64,000 nucleotides of DNA, taken from positions 1,178,001 to 1,242,000 of the forward strand of contig CAWJLE010000001.1 of assembly GCA_963843645.1 (NCBI GenBank). Direction: 5' to 3'. Origin of the DNA: CAWJLE01 sp963843645. Lineage in GTDB: Bacteria; Chloroflexota; Anaerolineae; DAOTYC01. The translations under genes and the position numbers were made by a program. The notes below the pieces were generated by a model that had not been told where the DNA came from, did no database searches, and saw nothing but the letters and a program-made list of their open reading frames with translations. Within the stretch, counting starts at the first letter, position 1. Each line of letters starts with the position of its first letter. This document shows, one piece after another, positions 20,263 to 29,646 of the stretch.

Positions 20263-20772
20263 TTACACTCCAAATGCCGTGCGCTTGTATTCGCGCAGCA
20301 GGGACAGGTAACGCTCACCGTGCCCCTCCAGGATGATGCCGCGCCGGTTGTCGGCGATGTCGTAGTGGCGCAGCGTAATCCACAGACGCTCCTGAGGCAG
20401 AAGCGCGCGAATGCGATCGGCCCATTCGATGGCGCAGATACCGTCGTCGTAGAGATACTCCCACAATCCCAGGCCGTCGATGTCGGAGGGTTCATCCAGA
20501 CGGTAGACGTCGACGTGAAACAGCGGCATGGTCTGCCTGGCGCCGCGGTACTCGCTGAGCAACGTGAACGTCGGGCTCGTGACCGGGTCTGCCACCCCAA
20601 GGGCGCGCGCCAGACCGCGGACGAAAGCCGTCTTGCCCGTCCCCAGCTCGCCCTCCAGGCAAACGATGTCCCCTGGCTGGAGCAACTGGCCCAACCGAAA
20701 ACCAAAGCGCTGAGTTTGCTCCACACTGTTGCTGATCAGATCGACTGTGTTTGGGTTCAGAATCGGCGCCAT
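20263..20772 (-). CDS. tsaE: tRNA threonylcarbamoyladenosine biosynthesis ATPase TsaE
   Basis: 169 residues from the ATG at 20772 (GGAG seven bases upstream). The P-loop is LEGELGTGKTAFVRGLA, followed by TSPTFTLLSEY and the FHVDVYRL and GICAIEWADRI segments, all characteristic of TsaE. It works with TsaB and TsaD in t6A synthesis. First gene of a four-gene transcript (tsaE, tsaB, rimI, DUF2723) with a strong promoter immediately upstream, so its leader is very short. Confidence 0.94.
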   Translation of the reverse strand: MAPILNPNTVDLISNSVEQTQRFGFRLGQLLQPGDIVCLEGELGTGKTAFVRGLARALGVADPVTSPTFTLLSEYRGARQTMPLFHVDVYRLDEPSDIDGLGLWEYLYDDGICAIEWADRIRALLPQERLWITLRHYDIADNRRGIILEGHGERYLSLLREYKRTAFGV

Positions 20773-20788
20773 GATGTTCTCCAATGGG

Positions 20789-20817
20789 ATTATACATCGG
20801 TTGGAAATCCCCGGCAA
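20789..20817 (-). promoter_or_regulatory. Strong sigma70-type promoter for tsaE operon
   Basis: On the minus strand TTGCCG (20817-20812), a 17-base spacer and a perfect TATAAT (20794-20789). Transcription would start about 10-15 bases before the tsaE ATG. Confidence 0.75.
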
Positions 20818-20841
20818 GCATTAGGACAATTCAACGTAATG

Positions 20842-20850
20842 TGGTATCAT
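20842..20850 (+). promoter_or_regulatory. Possible extended -10 promoter for the phosphoesterase gene
   Basis: TGGTATCAT at 20842-20850 fits an extended -10 (TGnTATCAT). The best -35 upstream, TTAGGA at 20821, is weak. It would be divergent from the tsaE promoter with only a few bases between them. Confidence 0.4.
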
Positions 20851-20892
20851 GACATCCTTACGTGTACTTTGCCCAAGCGGAGAAGTCAGCGA

Positions 20893-21634
20893 ATGCGTTA
20901 TCTCATCGTGTCCGACATCCACGCCAATTTGCAGGCCTTCGACGCAGTGCTGAAAAATGCCGGACAGTTCGATCAAATTTGGTGTTTGGGAGACGTGGTA
21001 GGTTATGGACCCAATCCCAACGAGTGCATCGACAGGCTGCGACAGTTCGAGCACGTCTGCGTGGCCGGCAACCACGACTACGCCGCTTTGGGCAAGCTCA
21101 ACCTCGAGGACTTCAACACGGATGCGCAAACATCCACCGTGTGGACGCGGGACCAACTGACCCCATCGAGCAAAGAATATCTGCAGAACTTGCCCGACCG
21201 AGTCGTCGAGGCCGGCTACACGCTGGTTCACGGCAGCCCACGCGAGCCGATCTGGGAATACATCATGTTCCCGTCGATCGCCAAGCCTCAGTTTGCCCTC
21301 TTCGATACCAACGTCTGCTTCGTCGGCCACACTCACGCGCCGGTGGTGTTCATTTACTCATCAGAAGAGGATGGCCGTCCCGAGGTATGTGAGGCCACCG
21401 TGCTGCCGGTCGGGGAAGGATTCACGATCGGGCAGGAGCGTGAGATCATCAACCCGGGCAGCGTGGGGCAGCCGCGGGACGGCGATCCTCGCGCCGCATA
21501 CGCGATTCTGGACAGCGACAGCGCCCAACTCGAGCATTTCCGCATTGCAGTACTCGATTACCGCCGTGCAGAATGCGATGACGGATCGCGACCTTCCGCC
21601 TCGCCTGATTCACCGCCTCGCCTACGGTTGGTGA
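20893..21634 (+). CDS. Metallophosphoesterase, YfcE/MJ0936-like (C-terminal frameshift)
   Basis: MRYLIVSDIHANLQAF opens the calcineurin-like fold; the metal and catalytic motifs follow as GDVVGYGP, AGNHDYAAL, VHGSP and VGHTHAP. This is the diadenosine-tetraphosphatase/cyclic-nucleotide phosphodiesterase-like group of small bacterial phosphoesterases. The long frame continues past the normal end with unrelated sequence, but a one-base shift near 21560 gives AVQNAMTDRDLPPRLIHRLAYGW, the usual family C-terminus, stopping at 21634. All catalytic motifs lie before the break. It converges on the ABC permease gene with a 12-base gap. Substrate unknown. Confidence 0.85.
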
Positions 21635-21646
21635 GCAACAGTCCCA

Positions 21647-22606
21647 TCAGCCGCGCTCCTCGCGCGTGAAGGGCTGACCCAACGCGGCCGGCGCCCTCAC
21701 CCTTCGGCTGAAAGGCCTCCCACCACGTGATGAGCACCAGGACGATGATCGTGAAGACGTAGGGCAACATGCCCGAGGAAGCTCGATGGGATCGTGGTTC
21801 CGGCGGCCTGCAGGCGAAACTGGATGGCATTGACCCCGCCGAACAGGATGGCGCCGATCACTGCTCGCAATGGATCCCACGCCGCAAAGATGACCAGCGC
21901 CACGGCGATCCAGCCGCGGCCGCCCGTCAGGCTGTCAGTCCAGCCCGGCGTATACGCCAGCGACAGATGCGCGCCACCGACGGCGATCAGCATGCCACCG
22001 ACGATAGTGTAGAGATAGCGCACGCCGTATACACTGACGCCCATGGCGTCCGCTGTGTGGGGGTTCTCGCCGACGGCACGAACGTGCAGCCCCGGGCGCG
22101 TCTTGTAGAGGTAGATCCAAACAGCGGGCACCAGCAGGTAGAGAGCGTAGACCAAGCACGTCCTGATCGAAGAACGACGGGCCGAAGAAGGGCAATCGGC
22201 TCAGGCCGGGGAACGGCGTGCGCAAGAACTTGGGCCCGACCAATCCGACCAGCGGTGCGCCATTGGGGCCCAGCTTCTGGCCCAGGAAGTTGGCTACCCC
22301 GGTGCCGAAGATCGTCAGTACCAGGCCGCTGACCACCTGATCGGCGCGTAGGGAGACGGACAAAAAGGCATGCAGCGCCGCCAGCAGCCGCCAATGAGCA
22401 TGGCTGCCAGGACCCCGAGCACCAGGCTGCCGCTGTGATACGCGGCGGCGAAGCTGGTCACGCGCGCCCATGATCATGATCCCTTCCACGCCGAGGTTCA
22501 GCACGCCCGAGCGCTCGGTCAGGATTTCGCCCACGGTGGCATACAGCAGGGAAGCTCCGGCCCGAATCGTAACGGCCAGAATGGAAACCACGAAGGCTTC
22601 GTTCAT
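21647..22606 (-). CDS. ABC permease, nucleoside/BMP type, subunit 2 (multiple frameshifts)
   Basis: Begins MNEAFVVSILAVTIRAGASLLYATVGEILTER-like at the ATG at 22606, then SGVLNLGVEGIMIMGA, the conserved loop of the BPD_transp_2 permeases that serve BMP-family binding proteins. Pieces in other frames continue GLVLTIFGTGVANFLGQ, TRPGLHVRAVGENPHTADAMGVSV (the cytoplasmic EAA-like loop), GRGWIAVALVIFAAWDP and ITWWEAFQPK, ending PAALGQPFTREERG at 21647. At least four frame changes. ATGA overlap with subunit 1. It forms the translocation channel with subunit 1 in the inner membrane; substrate is probably a nucleoside or purine, by family. Confidence 0.75.
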
Positions 22607-24138
22607 CGTTCCCGCCCCTCCTCGCGGTATTGAGGGCGGCCGATCGGCCTTCGGCCCGCACGAAACGAATCCGGTGGGTGACGAAGAATTGCCCGCCCAG
22701 AACACAGAAGACCATCAGACCCTGCAGGCTGGGAGCCACCGCGGCCGGCAGGCCCATCGTAATTTGAATTTGGTCGCCCCCGACGAGCAACGCGGCCCAC
22801 AGGACAGCCCACACCAGGATCGCCCAGGGATTGAGCGACGCCAGCCAGGCGACCAGGATCGCGGTGTAGCCGTAGCCGACGGTCAGGCCCTTCTGCAGGC
22901 GGTGGGCTACGCCCAGCACCTCGGAGAGCCCGGCCAGGCCGGCCAGCGCACCGCTCAGCATGGCGACCATGATGATGTTGCGTGCCAGGCTGATGCCGGC
23001 GTATTCAGCCGCGCGCGGGTTTTCGCCGATCACCCGGATCTCGTAGCCCCATTTCGTGCGGGCCAGCAGCAGCCAAATGAAGACCGCGGCCACGATGCCG
23101 ATCGCCAGCCCGGTGTGCACGCGAGTCCCCGCCAGCAGCAGAATGGTCAGGACGACGTGCCCGATGACCACGCCTCCGCTGGCCAGCCCGAGGGTGAACA
23201 GCGCCGCGCCCGGCACAGTGGAGCGCGCCCGCTCGTTGCTCGCCTTGACCAGGGCCATCATCAACGCCGCGAACGCGAGGGTCACCCAGATGAATGCGAC
23301 CGGCATGGCCGCCGGACGTCCGTCGGGCAGGAGCCAGCCCTGCGTCAGTGCCGTGGTTACGGCGATGGCGGCCTGCGCCACGTACGCCGCGCCCCAGTAT
23401 CCGACGACGAGGCCCACCGCCCCGCCTCCGAGGCTGAGCCACAGGCGGGCCTGGTGTTCCTTCCAGCGCAGCAGGCCAAGGCCGAAGCCCACCAGCATGA
23501 GCAAGGCCAGCATCGCGATCGCGGGCTGCGTCCAGCCCGCATCGATTTTCCCGAGCCATAAACCCTTGTCGAACTGGGCGCTGCCGGGAAAGCCGTAGCC
23601 TTTCGGATCCTTCCACGGGCCGTAGAACAGGTACTCGATCCACAGCACCGCGACGTAGTTCAACATGAGCGTCGTAATGATCTCGTTGACGTGAATGAAC
23701 GCCTTGAGCAGCGCGGGGAGCAGCGCCCAAATGGCGCCGCCTAACATCGCCGCGACGAACGCCAGGATCAGCGCCACCCAGGACGGCAGGTTCGGGTACA
23801 TCTTGGGGACGAACAGGGCGATGCCGGCGGCGGCGAACCCGCCCATCGCCAACTGTCCTTCCGCGCCGATATTCCAGAAGAGCATCCGGAAGGCGATGGA
23901 CACCCCCAACCCGGTGAGAATGAGCGGAATGCTCTTCACCAGCGTTTCCGACAGGGCGTAGCGCCCTCCGAAAGCGCCGGAGAACATGGCCACGTAGGTC
24001 TGGATAGGATCCGCTCCCACCATGGCGAGCAGTCCGGCGCCCATTATCAACGCCAGGGCGAACGACGCCAGCGGGACGACGACCCTGAGTGCCTTCGGAA
24101 TCGTTCAGCCGCTTCTCGATTCTGATCTCGAATGGCAT
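22603..24138 (-). CDS. ABC permease, nucleoside/BMP type, subunit 1 (terminal frameshifts)
   Basis: The ATG at 24138 starts MPFEIRIEKRLNDP; a frame change near 24095 joins it to ALRVVVPLASFALALIMGAG. The body is a long BPD_transp_2 permease with KSIPLILTGLGVSIAFR, NIGAEGQLAMGGF, NEIITTLMLNYVAV and the loop RVIGENPRAAEYAGIS. Residues about 170-310 contain an extra region with additional helices beyond the usual ~350-residue family length. Near the C-terminus another shift gives RPQYREEGRER and a stop overlapping the next ATG. YufP/NupP-type role: channel subunit of a nucleoside importer. Confidence 0.8.
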
Positions 24139-24174
24139 GTAATGCTAACCTCGACTCTAGGAGATGCCCGCGAT

Positions 24175-25707
24175 CTACGCCGCTTCCTGCCGCGATCCGG
24201 CCATCATCAGGCCGATCTCCCCAACATCCGCCTGAGTCGACGTTCACGATGCCCATGATCCGACCCTCGTACATCACGGCGATGCGATCGGACAGGGCAA
24301 AGATTTCGTCGAGATCCTCGGAGATGAGCAGAATGGCGGCGCCGTTATCGCGCTGCTGCAGGAGCGTCTTCTGAACCGATTCGGTTGCGCCGACGTCGAG
24401 CCCGCGCGTGGGATGGACCGCGACCATCAGCTTAGGGCCGATGTTGATCTCGCGTGCCAGCAGGGTTTTCTGCAGGTTGCCGCCGGAGAGCTGCTTGATC
24501 GGCGTCTCCTGGCTGGGCGTGGCGATGCCAAAATTGTCGATGAGAGTCTGCACGAAGTTGCGAATGGAAACGGAATCCAAAAATGGCCCGCGTGAGAGCG
24601 GAGGTCGGCGATAGCCCTTGAGGATAGCATTGTCGCTGATCGGCAAATTTGGGATGAGGCCCATGCCCAGCCGGTCTTCGGGGATGTGGCTCACGCCGGC
24701 GGCGATGATCTCGCGTGGCGAGCAGTTGGTCAGCGTCGCAACCACGATGTTCACTTCGCCGCTCCGCGCTTTGCGCAGCCCGGTGATGACCTCCGCCAGC
24801 TCGCGCTGACCGTTGCCGGCGACGCCGGCCACACCCAGGATTTCACCCTGGCGCACTGGTGAATGACACGTCGCGGAGGGCAGGCACGCCCCGGTCGCCC
24901 AGCACGTTCACGCCCGTCAATTCCAGCACGACTTCACCGGGACTGACGTCGTTCTTCTCAAGTTGGAACAGCATTTCGCGGCCGACCATCAGCCGGGCCA
25001 GCTCTTTCTTGCTGGTTTGCCGCGTGTTGAGCGTGGCTTCTACCTTGCCGGCGCGCAGCACGGTAATTCGATCGGCGATCGACATCACTTCGTCCAGCTT
25101 GTGCGAAATGAAGATGATGGATCGTCCTTCGGTGGCCATGCGCCGCAGGGTGGCGAACAGCTCCTCCGCTTCCGGGGGAGTCAACACGGCGGTGGGCTCA
25201 TCGAGAATCAGGATGTCGACGCCGCGGTAGAGCATCTTCAGAATTTCGACGCGCTGCTGTTCGCCAACGGACAGCTGCCAGATGTAGGCACGCGGATCGA
25301 CCTGCAGACCATACTGCTGGGACAGCTTGTCGATCTCCCGCTTCCGTCTTGCGACAGGTTCAGCACAAAGCGTGGCTTTTCAGAGCCCAGGGTCACATTC
25401 TCGGCCACCGTGTGCATTTCGACCAGCATGAAGTGCTGGTGGACCATGCCGATGCCCAGCTCGCTGGCCTGGCGCGGAGAGCGGATGTCGACGCACTTGC
25501 CGTGCAAGTAGACTTTGCCGTCGTCCGGATGGTACAGACCGGACAGGATGCTCATCAACGTGCTCTTGCCGGCGCCGTTTTCGCCCAACAGCGGCGTGAA
25601 TCTCGCCCGGGACGGACTTCCAGGTCGACGCGATCGTTCGCGACGACCCCAGGGAATCGCTTGGTGATGCCCGTCATTCTGACCGCCGCTGGCGTTTGTT
25701 GACTCAA
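24175..25707 (-). CDS. ABC transporter ATPase with two nucleotide-binding domains, nucleoside/BMP type (multiple frameshifts)
   Basis: TTG start at 25707 preferred because AAGGAG lies seven bases upstream; the ATG at 25725 has no ribosome-binding site. Domain 1 has LLGENGAGKSTLMSILSGLY, GIGMVHQHFMLVEMHTVAEN and LILDEPTAVLTPPEAEELF with IIFISHKLDEV. Domain 2 has LGVAGVAGNGQRELAEVI, HIPEDRLGMGLIPN, QLSGGNLQKTLLAREI and HPTRGLDVGAT. This RbsA-like double ATPase is normal for BMP-dependent importers (YufO/NupO). About five frame changes; the C-terminus reads DVGEIGLMMAGSRQEAA with stop at 24175. In domain 2 the Walker A lysine is absent (GNGQRE), as is usual for the degenerate second domain of this family. 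Confidence 0.82.
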
Positions 25708-25751
25708 GACGACACTCCTTGCCATTACCGTGTTGCACAGACCCTGCATAC

Positions 25752-25791
25752 ATAAAAAGGGCTGGTGAGGGGAGCTCCCTCACCAGCGCCC
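25752..25791 (-). terminator. Rho-independent terminator between binding protein and ATPase genes
   Basis: On the minus strand a GC-rich stem (GGGCGCTGGTGAGGG pairing with CCCTCACCAGCCC, one small bulge) is followed by TTTTTATG. It lies just after the binding-protein gene and before the ATPase gene. Partial termination here would give more binding protein than transporter. Confidence 0.8.
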
Positions 25792-25809
25792 TGATTCGCG
25801 CTCCCCTGA

Positions 25810-27924
25810 TTACTGGGGGAGGGTTCCTTTTACGCCGTCGACCAGCCAGTCGAACGCCAGTTTGGCGGTGTCGGTCATGACCACGCCCTTGGCGACGCGC
25901 TCCGTGCCCGAGTTGTCACTGATCGGACCCTGGAACGGATCGAACGTACCCGCAACGATTTCCTGCTGCTTGTCCGTGGCCAGTTTCTGCACGTCGGCGG
26001 GGACGTTTTTGCCATAGGGCGCCATCTTGAGCAGCCCTTCCTTGAAGCCCCACCAGATTGGCTCGTTCGTCCACTTGCCTTCCATGACCTCGGCCCCCAG
26101 CTGGGTGAAGAGCACACCCCAGTCCCAGATGGGCGCAGTCAGCCAGGCTTCGGGAGCGATCGCGCTGTTGTCTAGGTTGTAGCCGACGACGTACTTACCC
26201 AGTTCCTGCGCCAGCTTGTCCGGCTCGTTGGAATCACTTTCGCGGGCCACCACGTCGGCGCCCTGGTCGAACAGGGCCTGGGCTGCCTCACGCTCCTTCG
26301 GGGGGTCGACCCAGGCGTTGATCCACACCGGGTGGACTTCAGCGTTGGGGTTGACCGATCGTGCGCCGAGAGTAAACGCATTCATGTTTCGGGTGACTTC
26401 CGGGATCGGCGTACGGGGCGATGTAGCCCAGAACGTTGGACTTCGTCATCTTGCCGGCGACCACGCCGGCCACGTACCAGCCCTGGTATCCACGGCCGTC
26501 GTAGATGCCGACGTTGTCCGCGGTCTTGTAGCCGGTTGCAGTGTTCGAAGATGACCTTGGGATACTGCGCCGCGACCTCCAGCACGCTGTCCATGTAGCC
26601 GAAGCTGGTTGCGAAGATCAAGTTGTAGCCCTTCTCGGCGTAGTCGCGAATGACGCGGGCGGAGTCCGGGCCTTCTGCGACGGACTCACTGGCCGTAGTC
26701 TCGATGCCCAGCGCCTGCTGCATCGCGCTGACGTCCGTTGTCCATCGCCTGGGACCAGCCACCGTCCGTGGCCGGGCCGACGTACACGAACGCGGCCTTG
26801 ATCGGATTCACCACCGGCGCCTCGGCCGGCGCCTGGCCTACGACGCCTTCGACGAACCAGTCCATGGTCAACTGCTGGGCGTCGGTGACGGCTGCGCCCT
26901 TAGGAATCGCCAGCTTGCCGCCCTGGCCGTTGATGGGACCGGCGAAAACGTTGAATTCACCGTTCAGAATCTTGGTCTTGTATTGCTCCACCAGATCCTT
27001 CACGTCGGCCGGCACTTTCGGGCTCAGAGGGGCCAGATCGACGATACCGTCTTTCATCCCACCCCAGTACTGGTCGGGCTTCCACGTGCCGTCCAAAACG
27101 GCCTTGACGCGGCTGATGTAGTAGGGGCCCCAGTTCCAGATCGGGCTGGTCAGTACGGAATCGCCGACGGTCTGGCGCATGTCGGAGTCATAGCCGATGC
27201 CGAAGGCACCCTTCTCGGCCGCGGCCTTCTGTGGCTCGGTGGTGTCCTGGTGCTGTGCGATGACGTCCGCGCCGTCGGCCAGCAATGCCTCGGCTGCCTC
27301 GCGCTCCTGCGGTGGTCCGAACCATGTGTTGGTCCATACTACGTGGACGGTGGCCTGCGGATTGGCCGTGCGCACGCCGAGCGTGAAGGAGTTGATGCCA
27401 CGAACGACTTCTGGAATTGGAAACGCTGCCACGTAGCCGATCTTGTTCGTCTTGGTCATCTTGCCGGCGACCAGGCCGGACAGGAACCGTGGCTGCTCCA
27501 TCCGTCCGAAGTAGTTGCCCAGGTTCGGGCCGGTCTTGTAGCCGGAGCAATGCTCGAAGTAGACGTCGGGGAATTCGGCGGCGACGTTGGCGGTGGGGTC
27601 CATGTACCCAAAGCTGGTCGTGAAGATCAATTTGTAGCCCTTCTGAGCGTAGTCGCGAATGACGCGCTCTGCCTCGGGCCCTTCCGGTACGTTCTCGATG
27701 TATGAGGCTTCGACTTTGTCACCGAGCTCTTTCACCAGCGCCTGCCGGCCCTGCTCGTGCGACCAGGTCCAACCCATGTCGCCGATCGGCGCCACGTAAA
27801 CGAAGGCGACCTTCAATTTGCCTTCCTGTGCCTGAGCCGTGGGCATCAACCCAGGCGTGCCCACCACCAGAACGCCGACGATCAGCAGGGCCATGACGGC
27901 CCACAGCTTGCCCGTCCTCACCAT
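25810..27924 (-). CDS. Tandem double-domain BMP-family solute-binding protein (second half frameshifted)
   Basis: A Sec signal peptide (MVRTGKLWAVMALLIVGVLV ... TAQAQEG, no lipobox cysteine) leads into a complete BMP domain (KVAFVYVAPIGDMGWTWSHE, VIRDYAQKGYKLIFTTSFGYMD, YFEHCSGYKT, residues about 35-360). Without a stop, a short linker (GQAPAEAPVVNP) leads into a second BMP domain beginning KAAFVYVGPATDGGWSQAMDNG and continuing VIRDYAEKGYNLIFATSFGYMD, VIFEHC, NAFTLGARSVNPNAEVH and WDWGVLFTQLGAEVMEGKW to the end at 25810. Frame changes near 26745, 26530 and 26400 affect only the second domain. Usual members have one domain of about 350 residues; this is about 705. Located outside the membrane; ligand by family is a purine nucleoside. 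Confidence 0.82.
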
Positions 27925-28193
27925 GATGTTTCCTCCTCCTTAAGCATGCAGATATTAGCCACATCCGGCTACCGCCCACACGGTCTCTCCGGTGTGCTCC
28001 CGACCTTCCTCACCGAAAGCCGATGAGTGCATCCATCCGTCCAATCGCGCGTTTTTTCATGAGAGGCATTCTCCACGTTGAACCGTGGCGGACATCGGGC
28101 ACGAGGCGCGGGCAAAAAAAGACGCCTTCCGGTGTGCACTCGTTTCGGTTTTCCGTGCTCGTCCATTGTAGCTACGGGGGTATTTCTGCGTTC

Positions 28194-28222
28194 ATTATAC
28201 ACCTATCCGTTGGGAAAGTCCA
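28194..28222 (-). promoter_or_regulatory. Promoter candidate for BMP transporter operon
   Basis: Minus strand TGGACT (28222-28217), 17-base spacer, perfect TATAAT (28199-28194). The start codon at 27924 is about 260 bases downstream. Confidence 0.55.
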
Positions 28223-28260
28223 TATTGGAGGCGTTTCGGCGGCTTTTGCCGACCTGTGGA

Positions 28261-28310
28261 CTGAGCATCACCCTGGAGGCCGGCGATCCTGCCGCCAGGG
28301 TGATGCTCAG
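28261..28310. repeat. Long perfect hairpin in divergent region
   Basis: CTGAGCATCACCCTGG at 28261-28276 and its exact inverse CCAGGGTGATGCTCAG at 28295-28310, with an 18-base loop in which GGC and GCC can also pair. No T-run follows on either strand, so it is not a standard terminator; it lies between two divergent promoter candidates. Confidence 0.75.
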
Positions 28311-28349
28311 GGTCAGGAGAATCTACCATACCGGCTGCTGAACCGGCAT

Positions 28350-28379
28350 TTGGGGAGGGGTCGCTTTGTGTCGTATAAT
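28350..28379 (+). promoter_or_regulatory. Promoter candidate for phosphoesterase operon
   Basis: TTGGGG at 28350-28355, 18-base spacer, perfect TATAAT at 28374-28379. The start codon lies about 60 bases downstream of the predicted start site. Confidence 0.5.
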
Positions 28380-28446
28380 TCCTGAGCGCTGCGATCCCTG
28401 TGCGGCCTGAGCGCACGTCTCGTCGCAGCGGTGAGGAGTGGTCGTC

Positions 28447-29646
28447 TTGTCTCTCGATTTGATATATGCCGCAAGCCTGTACCTGCTGTCTCTGTCCGTG
28501 CCGCTGTGGACGAGCATTGCGGGGGCGGGGCTGTGGTGGCTGGCGGCGCGGCGCGGCAAGATCGCCATGGCCGTTCTGCTGTCGATGCTGTTGTTCAGCG
28601 CCCTGGACCTCATCATGTTCAAGAGCCTGCCCTACCTGGGGCTGTCGTTCGGACCGGCGCGGATTCCTTACTCGTTCCTAGCCGTCGTTCGAGGGACGGC
28701 AACACTTGGGACCGCGACGGTGCTCATCGCGTATCTTGCGGCGAGGTGGCTCTGGAGCCCGAAGTCGCTGCCACTGCGCTCTTCGCCCCTGTATTTTGCG
28801 GCCCCCTTGCTGGTGAACCTGGCGATCTCCGGCTGCCTGGTCGATGGGCTCTTCGTGGAGCCGAGCAACGCGGCCGTGGAGCAGGTCGCCGTGCAGCCGG
28901 AGCATTGGGCCTCGAATGCGCCGCCGCTGCGCATCGTCCAGCTTTCCGACACCCACGTAGAGCAACTCACGCGCCGCGAGCGGGACGCCATTCGTCTCGT
29001 CAACGATCAGAAGCCGGACCTGATCCTGCTGACCGGCGACTACCTCAGCATCGATGAGTCGGACAACCCGCGCAGCCTGGCCGACTTTCGCGAAATGATC
29101 GGCCAGCTCCACGCCAAATATGGCATCTACGCTGCGTGGGGCAACACCGACCCGGATTCCGAACGCGAGCATTGGTTCGACGGCCTGGGCGTCACCGTGC
29201 TCCAGAACGAGGTGACGTCGCTCAACATTGGGGGCCAGACCGTGCGGCTGCTGGGGTTGGACAAACGGTACCCCATTTCCCGCGATCGTGCTGCCTTCGC
29301 CCGCCTCGTCGATCAGCTGCCGGAGGACGGCGTGAACATCTTGCTGTACCACACGCCGGACCTGATGCCTGAGGCGGCGGCCAGCGGCAAAATCGACCTG
29401 TACGTGGCCGGCCACACCCACGGCGGCCAGATCCGTTTGCCTGTCTACGGAGCCATATTCACGTCCTCGATCTATCACAAGAAATACGAAGCCGGCTTCT
29501 ATCGCGAGGGACGCACGACGCTCTACGTGAATCGCGGATTGGGGTTCGAGGGCGGTTCGATGCCGCGGATTCGATTCCTGTGCCCACCCGAGGTGGCTGC
29601 GCTTACGCTGGGACCCGTGGGTCAGGAGGCGTATGGAGCCGACTGA
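28447..29646 (+). CDS. Membrane-anchored metallophosphoesterase 1 (YkuE-like)
   Basis: TTG start at 28447 with GAGGAG eight bases upstream; a GTG three codons earlier overlaps that site. Four or five membrane helices fill residues 1-125. The calcineurin-like domain follows: LRIVQLSDTHVEQL, LLTGDYLS, AAWGNTDPDS, LLYHTPDLM and VAGHTHGGQIRLP. The usual GNH(D/E) motif reads GNTD, so the catalytic histidine is replaced by threonine while the metal-binding asparagine is kept. YkuE-like enzymes act on UDP-linked lipids or similar at the membrane. The downstream gene is a diverged duplicate starting 14 bases before this gene's stop. Confidence 0.83.
   Translation: MSLDLIYAASLYLLSLSVPLWTSIAGAGLWWLAARRGKIAMAVLLSMLLFSALDLIMFKSLPYLGLSFGPARIPYSFLAVVRGTATLGTATVLIAYLAARWLWSPKSLPLRSSPLYFAAPLLVNLAISGCLVDGLFVEPSNAAVEQVAVQPEHWASNAPPLRIVQLSDTHVEQLTRRERDAIRLVNDQKPDLILLTGDYLSIDESDNPRSLADFREMIGQLHAKYGIYAAWGNTDPDSEREHWFDGLGVTVLQNEVTSLNIGGQTVRLLGLDKRYPISRDRAAFARLVDQLPEDGVNILLYHTPDLMPEAAASGKIDLYVAGHTHGGQIRLPVYGAIFTSSIYHKKYEAGFYREGRTTLYVNRGLGFEGGSMPRIRFLCPPEVAALTLGPVGQEAYGAD

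Larger units (their letters stand above)
27925..28446. other. Divergent intergenic region
   Basis: No gene seen. It contains a minus-strand promoter candidate with a leader of about 260 bases before the binding-protein gene (GGAGGAGGAAAC precedes its ATG), a long perfect hairpin (28261-28310) and a plus-strand promoter for the phosphoesterase genes. I looked for a purine-type riboswitch in the minus-strand leader and did not recognise one. Confidence 0.6.

Noticed and set aside
27925..28200. Purine or other riboswitch in the leader of the BMP transporter operon
   Set aside because: The leader is long, but I could not find the conserved purine-aptamer loops or another known aptamer core. A covariance-model search would settle it.
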